From Allantophomopsis cytisporea (taxonomy: Eukaryota; Ascomycota; Leotiomycetes; Phacidiales; Phacidiaceae), in NCBI GenBank assembly GCA_024752435.1, contig CP103020.1:372001-436000 (forward strand): a stretch of DNA of 64,000 nucleotides, read 5' to 3'. Below the pieces are notes generated by a model. That model was not told where the DNA came from, searched no databases, and saw nothing but the letters and a program-made list of their open reading frames with translations. This document shows positions 59,786 through 64,000 of the stretch, in pieces. Both the position numbers and the translations under genes were made by a program. How positions within the stretch are numbered: position 1 is the stretch's first letter; every line of letters begins with the position of its first letter.

Positions 59786-60268
59786 ATTTGTTGTTGGCAA
59801 ATTCTCTTCATGTCCTCAAAAAAGTGTGGAATTCCTGAAAGTCGAGCATGATAACTCGGATTCGAGCAAAATTACCGAAAGTGGCTTAGTGCTGCACGCC
59901 GACCAAAGCCTCACGCTAGTGTTGTTCAGCCTTGCGATGGACTTCATCACAAGCTGTGCAGCTGGCTCTTGTTCTTCTTTTCTTCCCAAGTGCAGCGGAG
60001 ACGCTCCCAACATCACTACGAACTACGACGGTGTCCCTCTCATACGCTCACTTCCGCTCGTTTCCAACCTTCGAATTAAATTGTCGACTGGAGGTAATGA
60101 GTGCGTTCGACATTCACTATTAGTCACTTTCTTTTGTCCTCTGTAGTATTACATCTCTAGCTCAATAATCACGAAACCCCATAGACAGCGACCTCTCGCC
60201 CACAACTTTCGAAGGCGACCCTCGACATATCACTACCTTTAATATCTATTTCCACACCAGCCAGAGCA
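59786..60268. promoter_or_regulatory. Divergent promoter PUS1 / TFA1
   Basis: 483 bp between start codons. Frames seen here are short and lack motifs. No TATA box is evident. Confidence 0.45.
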
Positions 60269-61704
60269 ATGGAGTTGGCGAAGCAACTGGTGCGCTCCGT
60301 CACGCGTGCATTTTACGAGACGAAGCTCATTCTGGTGGTTGATGCGCTGATCATACACTCGGCGTATGTTCCTTAAACCGGTGCTCAATCGCTCTAGAAC
60401 GAGATGTTGACACAATTTAACAGTCTACGTGACGATGACATGGCCTATCTCATGGGGATGAATACCAAAGAGTTGCACAAGCTTTGTGGAACGCTTGAGC
60501 AGGCCCGACTTCTTGCAAGGTAAAGATCGTTGCCTGCTGCTTCCCTTATCTGGCTGACAGTCTTTACAGACACACAAGATCCGAGACGAAGGAAGGTCAA
60601 CAGCGTCCCATCAGCCGAACCTATTACTTCATAGACTACCGAGCAACAATTGATGCGATCAAATGGCGGGTATATTGCATCGACAAGTCAGTACAGGGCA
60701 CAACTGTTCCTACAGATGAGCGCAAGGAATTCTTTTGTGCACGCTGCAAATCCGAGTGGACTATGATGCAAGTTCTTGATAATGCCAGTGCGGACGGTTT
60801 CTTGTGCCACCGATGCAATTTCCTCCTTACCCACGACGCCGATAGCAACAAGGGTGGTCACGAACAATCTACACGACTTAATGCTCAGTTCAAATTCATC
60901 ACCGACCTTCTGCCAAAAATCGATCAGGTAGCGATTCCCGACAACAAATTTGAGACTGCTCTAGCCGCTGCTCTGCCTGTCCAACGTGATCAGGTCCTCA
61001 ACCCGGCCAGTGTCACTTCAGCTACTGCGGATTCGACATTCAAACCTACTGCTGTCAAGGGTCTCAAAGATACTGGACCAAAAAGTGTTTCCGTTAATAT
61101 CACCTCTGGAGACGGTCCTACAGCTGCAGAGAAAGCCGCCGAGCAAGCGCGCAAAGATGCCTATGCGAAACAAAACGCCCTGCCAGCCCACTTTACTCAC
61201 AGTACGGTTACTGGAGAGGCTATCCGACCAGATGCAATGGGACCAACCATCAAGGCTCAACCAATGGATGACAAGAAGGACGCTCTGATTGGTTCTGATG
61301 TAGCAGAAAGTGGCGCAGAAATCGATGATTTCTTCGCACAACTTAAGAAGCAGCAGGCAGAGGAAGCACTAAAAGAGCAAGCCGATGAGTTTGAGACGGA
61401 TGATAGCGAGGATGAGTTTGAAGAGGTTGTTCCCGGTGGTTCTCAGGGCTCAAAAGCGGGAACACCAGCGAGCTCAAATAATATTGCGAGCCCTTCTGCG
61501 AATAGCTCTGGGCTTGCAAGTGCGTTAAAGAGAAGCAGTCAAACAGCGAGTGGTACTAGCACCAACGTTAATAGTCCAGCTGGGTCCGGTGGCGAGGATG
61601 GGCGCGCTGCTAAGAAGGTTAGGATAGAAGAACCCGAGAAGGCAGCGGTTGCTGTGAAGGAGGAGGAGGAGAGTGAAGAGGATATGGAATTTGAGGATGT
61701 TTGA
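60269..61704 (+). CDS. TFA1: Transcription initiation factor TFIIE, alpha subunit
   Basis: General RNA polymerase II factor that recruits and regulates TFIIH at promoters. Exons 60269-60363, 60424-60519 and 60570-61704 give 441 aa. The introns are 60 bp (GTATGT, AACAG) and 50 bp (GTAAAG, branch CTGAC, TTACAG). The N-terminal winged helix is FYETKLILVVDALIIHSA, then DDDMAYLMGMNTKELHKLCG, TLEQARLLARHTR. Next is YYFIDYRATIDAIKWRVYCI. A C4 zinc ribbon has Cys120-x2-Cys123-x19-Cys143-x2-Cys146 (FFCARCKSEW ... FLCHRCNF). The C-terminal half is acidic and disordered (EIDDFFAQLKKQQAEEALKE, FETDDSEDEFEEVVPG, final EEEESEEDMEFEDV), as in other TFIIE alpha proteins. All four zinc ligands are present. 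Confidence 0.95.
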
Positions 61705-62375
61705 GGATTGGAGGTGATAGGAAGGGTATTACTGAGGGTGCGACTGTTCTATATGGAGATTCTTTGGCATAGCACTTGGCTGGGAAAAGGAGTTTGGAGG
61801 GAAATTGTGATACGTGGTCTTATAAAATGGAGTAGACCGGCAATTAGTCTGTGGACTTTGCAGCTCTAGCTAATGCAATTTGATGGATCTTGATCTGTGC
61901 CGAGCATTTGATTGGGCCTTCAGTAAATGGTTCAGTCGAACATTCTTCCAAGAAGTGATATGGATGAGCTCGCTTGATAGAGTCAATTGATTGTCGATGT
62001 TTTTCCACCATAGCAACAAGGGCGTCATGATCAAGTCCCCATAGTCGGAAGCCTAAAGAGGACTATTTCCGAAACTTTGAGGTTCTCCAATAAGTAATTG
62101 CAGCAGATTGTATATGAATAGTGTTAGAAGAAGCTCTGGTCGAGTAATGGGCTACTGTGTCCCGAGACGCCTTAACGGAGAATGCTTTGTCTATGCGTGG
62201 ATTTAGACTTAAATAGGCAGAGCTGTTCCTTTTTAGTAGCTTGGAATGAAGAATGTCACAAGAGTGTATCTCAGATCATTTTACTGGGTAGAAATGTACA
62301 CGAAATTGACTAACTCTACAAACTCCTACAATGCAATGTAACCCCAAACGCCGAATCTAATTCTAAACAACTTCT
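61705..62375. other. Convergent intergenic, TFA1 and MDN1
   Basis: About 670 bp containing both 3' UTRs. No gene or repeat. Confidence 0.55.
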
Positions 62376-64000
62376 CTAACCAGATGAATCGGCAACCTCA
62401 GAGAACCACTGTCTGAGCAGAGTAGCTAACACACCAGGCAACTCTCTAACATCGCTAACAATCAAATAGTATTGGAAGGGGAAGGTATCGAGGTATCTCT
62501 CAATCTTCACCTGACTCTGACCCGTCATCTCGTTCTTGATGAACTTAGCTTCCTTCAAATCCATGACACTTTCGCCCTTCTTCTTGTTCTTGACATCATC
62601 AACAATGACGAAGACCATCATGATTCTCTCCTCGATAGCTTCTCTGAGTAGACGACGTATAGGTTCATGTTCCGAAGAATCACAAACACCATCAGAGAGG
62701 ATGAGTTGCAATTGCCAGAGATCGGCAGGGGCGCTTGAAGCTTTGGCACGGGCACTGCGGAAGAGTTCAATACTTTCCCGAATTAACTTCGTAACATCTG
62801 TGCGGTTTTGCTTGAATGCGAAATTTTGGAAAACCTTAGGTCCGGCATCAGAAGAGAATGGAGTATCGAACTCATGCGCAATACGGACTTCTTCACCAAA
62901 ACCGAGCACGCATATCTCTCCGACTTCCAGCATGCTGAGGGCTTTGGAAATCATAACGAGCGTCTCAAATGCTAGGCCACCACTTCCTGAATCACCCATG
63001 GACTTGGAATCATCCACTGCGAGCATGATCTGGTACGAACGTTTGGAAGGAACAGAGCGTCGCATCCAAATTTTATCGCGCTTGAACGAGGAGGCAATAT
63101 ATGGAATGATACGTTTGATATTGAGTCGCTTTCCGGTGCGGAAGTCTCCTCGCATCTTAGTGGCGAGTGTTGGTGCGAGGATGAGACGAAGTTGTTCGGT
63201 AAGGGATAGCGAGAGATCGCGGGTAAGGGATTCATAATGACTCCACATTTGGCGAGCATCTTCTGGCGAGCATGAGACACCGAGGGAAGTAGTGTCTTCA
63301 AGATGTGTAGTAGACAATTGAGTATCGACTTCTTCTACATCCTCCTCCTCAAACTCCGGTTGGGTTTTGCGATTGATATCGTCGACACTTTCATCCCTGT
63401 CTTCTTGAGCTTGTTGAATCATGGCACCAGCACGGCCGTCGTAGGCATCAGAAACTTCCTTTTCTTGAACTTCGGGCTCTTCCGTATCCATGCCATCAGT
63501 TTGAATGTCATTGTTCAGCTCCACTTCATCAGGTTGGAACTGTTCTGGCATTTCGTTCGTCTCTTCATCAACAGCCATCGACTCGTCGAGAGCTTTAGCT
63601 TGGTCTTCAGTAGCTGTTCCCAACGCTTGGGTATCAGCTTCAGCATTCTCATCCTGAAGATGCTCAAACTCCTTGTTTTCAGTATCAACATCCATGGATT
63701 GATCTTCCTTATCTTGTTGCTGGTCCTTACGCTCCGTCGACTGCTGAATCTCTTTTTGCTGTCTGTGCCAACGCTCAAGTACGTCACCCAATTTCTTGAA
63801 AGGCTTTGCATCCGCGGCAGACGCAGTGTCTTCCTCCTCGCCCTGCGGTGCTTCGCCATCGGCTTGACGTCCCTTGTCACCATCTTGAGCGGCCGCTTGG
63901 TGCTCCTCAGAAGACTGGCCACCCTTACCGCCATCTTCTCGCTGGGCCTTGCTCGTTGGATCTTGGTTGTCGGTCTGGTTATCGTCCTGATCCTGGCCAA
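62376..64000 (-). CDS. MDN1: Midasin (Mdn1/Rea1), C-terminal part, 5' end beyond window
   Basis: Giant dynein-like AAA ATPase that strips assembly factors from pre-60S ribosomes. Only the last 540 codons are in the window. The frame stays open to the right edge. The visible part starts in the Asp/Glu/Gln-rich linker (QSSEEHQAAAQDGDKGRQAD; acidic runs to about 63.3 kb), then the MIDAS/VWA domain. The metal-binding motif DDSKSMGDSGSG is at about 62982-63017. It is followed by ALSMLEVGEICVLGFGEEVR, FAFKQNRTDVTKLIRESIEL, WQLQLILSDGVCDSSEHEPI and MMVFVIVDDVKNKKKGESVM. The end is LRQWFSEVADSSG. The DxSxS metal site that grips the UBL domains of Rsa4/Ytm1 is intact. The TGA/TAA-type stop at 62376 and C-terminal length fit the family. 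Confidence 0.93.
   Translation of the reverse strand, partial: GQDQDDNQTDNQDPTSKAQREDGGKGGQSSEEHQAAAQDGDKGRQADGEAPQGEEEDTASAADAKPFKKLGDVLERWHRQQKEIQQSTERKDQQQDKEDQSMDVDTENKEFEHLQDENAEADTQALGTATEDQAKALDESMAVDEETNEMPEQFQPDEVELNNDIQTDGMDTEEPEVQEKEVSDAYDGRAGAMIQQAQEDRDESVDDINRKTQPEFEEEDVEEVDTQLSTTHLEDTTSLGVSCSPEDARQMWSHYESLTRDLSLSLTEQLRLILAPTLATKMRGDFRTGKRLNIKRIIPYIASSFKRDKIWMRRSVPSKRSYQIMLAVDDSKSMGDSGSGGLAFETLVMISKALSMLEVGEICVLGFGEEVRIAHEFDTPFSSDAGPKVFQNFAFKQNRTDVTKLIRESIELFRSARAKASSAPADLWQLQLILSDGVCDSSEHEPIRRLLREAIEERIMMVFVIVDDVKNKKKGESVMDLKEAKFIKNEMTGQSQVKIERYLDTFPFQYYLIVSDVRELPGVLATLLRQWFSEVADSSG

Noticed and set aside
62536..63237. 233-codon plus ORF
   Set aside because: Exact antisense shadow of the midasin VWA domain.

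Overview
The window is nuclear DNA of a filamentous ascomycete (Pezizomycotina; Leotiomycetes is my best guess from the look of the proteins, not from a search). Protein-coding genes carry short introns (about 45-85 bp, GTATGT/GTGAGT-type donors, CTAAC-type branch sites). Many genes are universal eukaryotic housekeeping genes in divergent or convergent pairs. One transposon shows the C-to-T decay expected of repeat-induced point mutation (RIP).

Layout. 1-4795: compact housekeeping block: NUP82 (nuclear pore, cut by the left edge), CBC2 (nuclear cap-binding subunit), MRPL31/mL60 (mitochondrial ribosome), TRS20 (TRAPP tether). 5423-6131: a small spliced gene of unknown function. 7818-8540: a possible decayed gene on the minus strand. 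8541-30349: about 22 kb with no gene I can support, rich in microsatellites. 30350-32687: a TALE-class homeodomain transcription factor with a CT-rich promoter and long leader. 32688-39687: another gene-poor stretch with one weak ORF at 37.0-37.5 kb. 39688-43954: lineage-specific genes, two of them with an N-terminal membrane anchor, plus an NmrA-like NAD(P)-binding protein. 44331-51569: one Ty3/gypsy-type LTR retrotransposon on the minus strand with 132-bp LTRs, a 4-bp target duplication (CTGT), a recognisable gag-knuckle-protease-RT-integrase order in a single register, and heavy RIP. Its ends are spared. It appears to carry an extra antisense ORF near its 3' end. 52744-64000: second housekeeping block: a 651-aa fungal protein with a PP1-docking-like motif, MED22 (Mediator), TWF1 (twinfilin), PUS1 (pseudouridine synthase), TFA1 (TFIIE alpha) and the C-terminus of MDN1/midasin (cut by the right edge).

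The genes do not form one pathway. The housekeeping blocks serve gene expression and RNA/protein trafficking (pore, cap binding, Mediator, TFIIE, tRNA modification, ribosome assembly). The middle of the window is an accessory-like region: a developmental regulator isolated in roughly 30 kb of almost gene-free DNA, followed by orphan genes and a RIP-silenced retroelement. The most unusual items are the isolated homeobox locus, the antisense ORF inside the retroelement, and the sharply bounded, context-biased RIP pattern. Exon boundaries were worked out by hand from splice motifs, reading frame and remembered family conservation. None has transcript support here.
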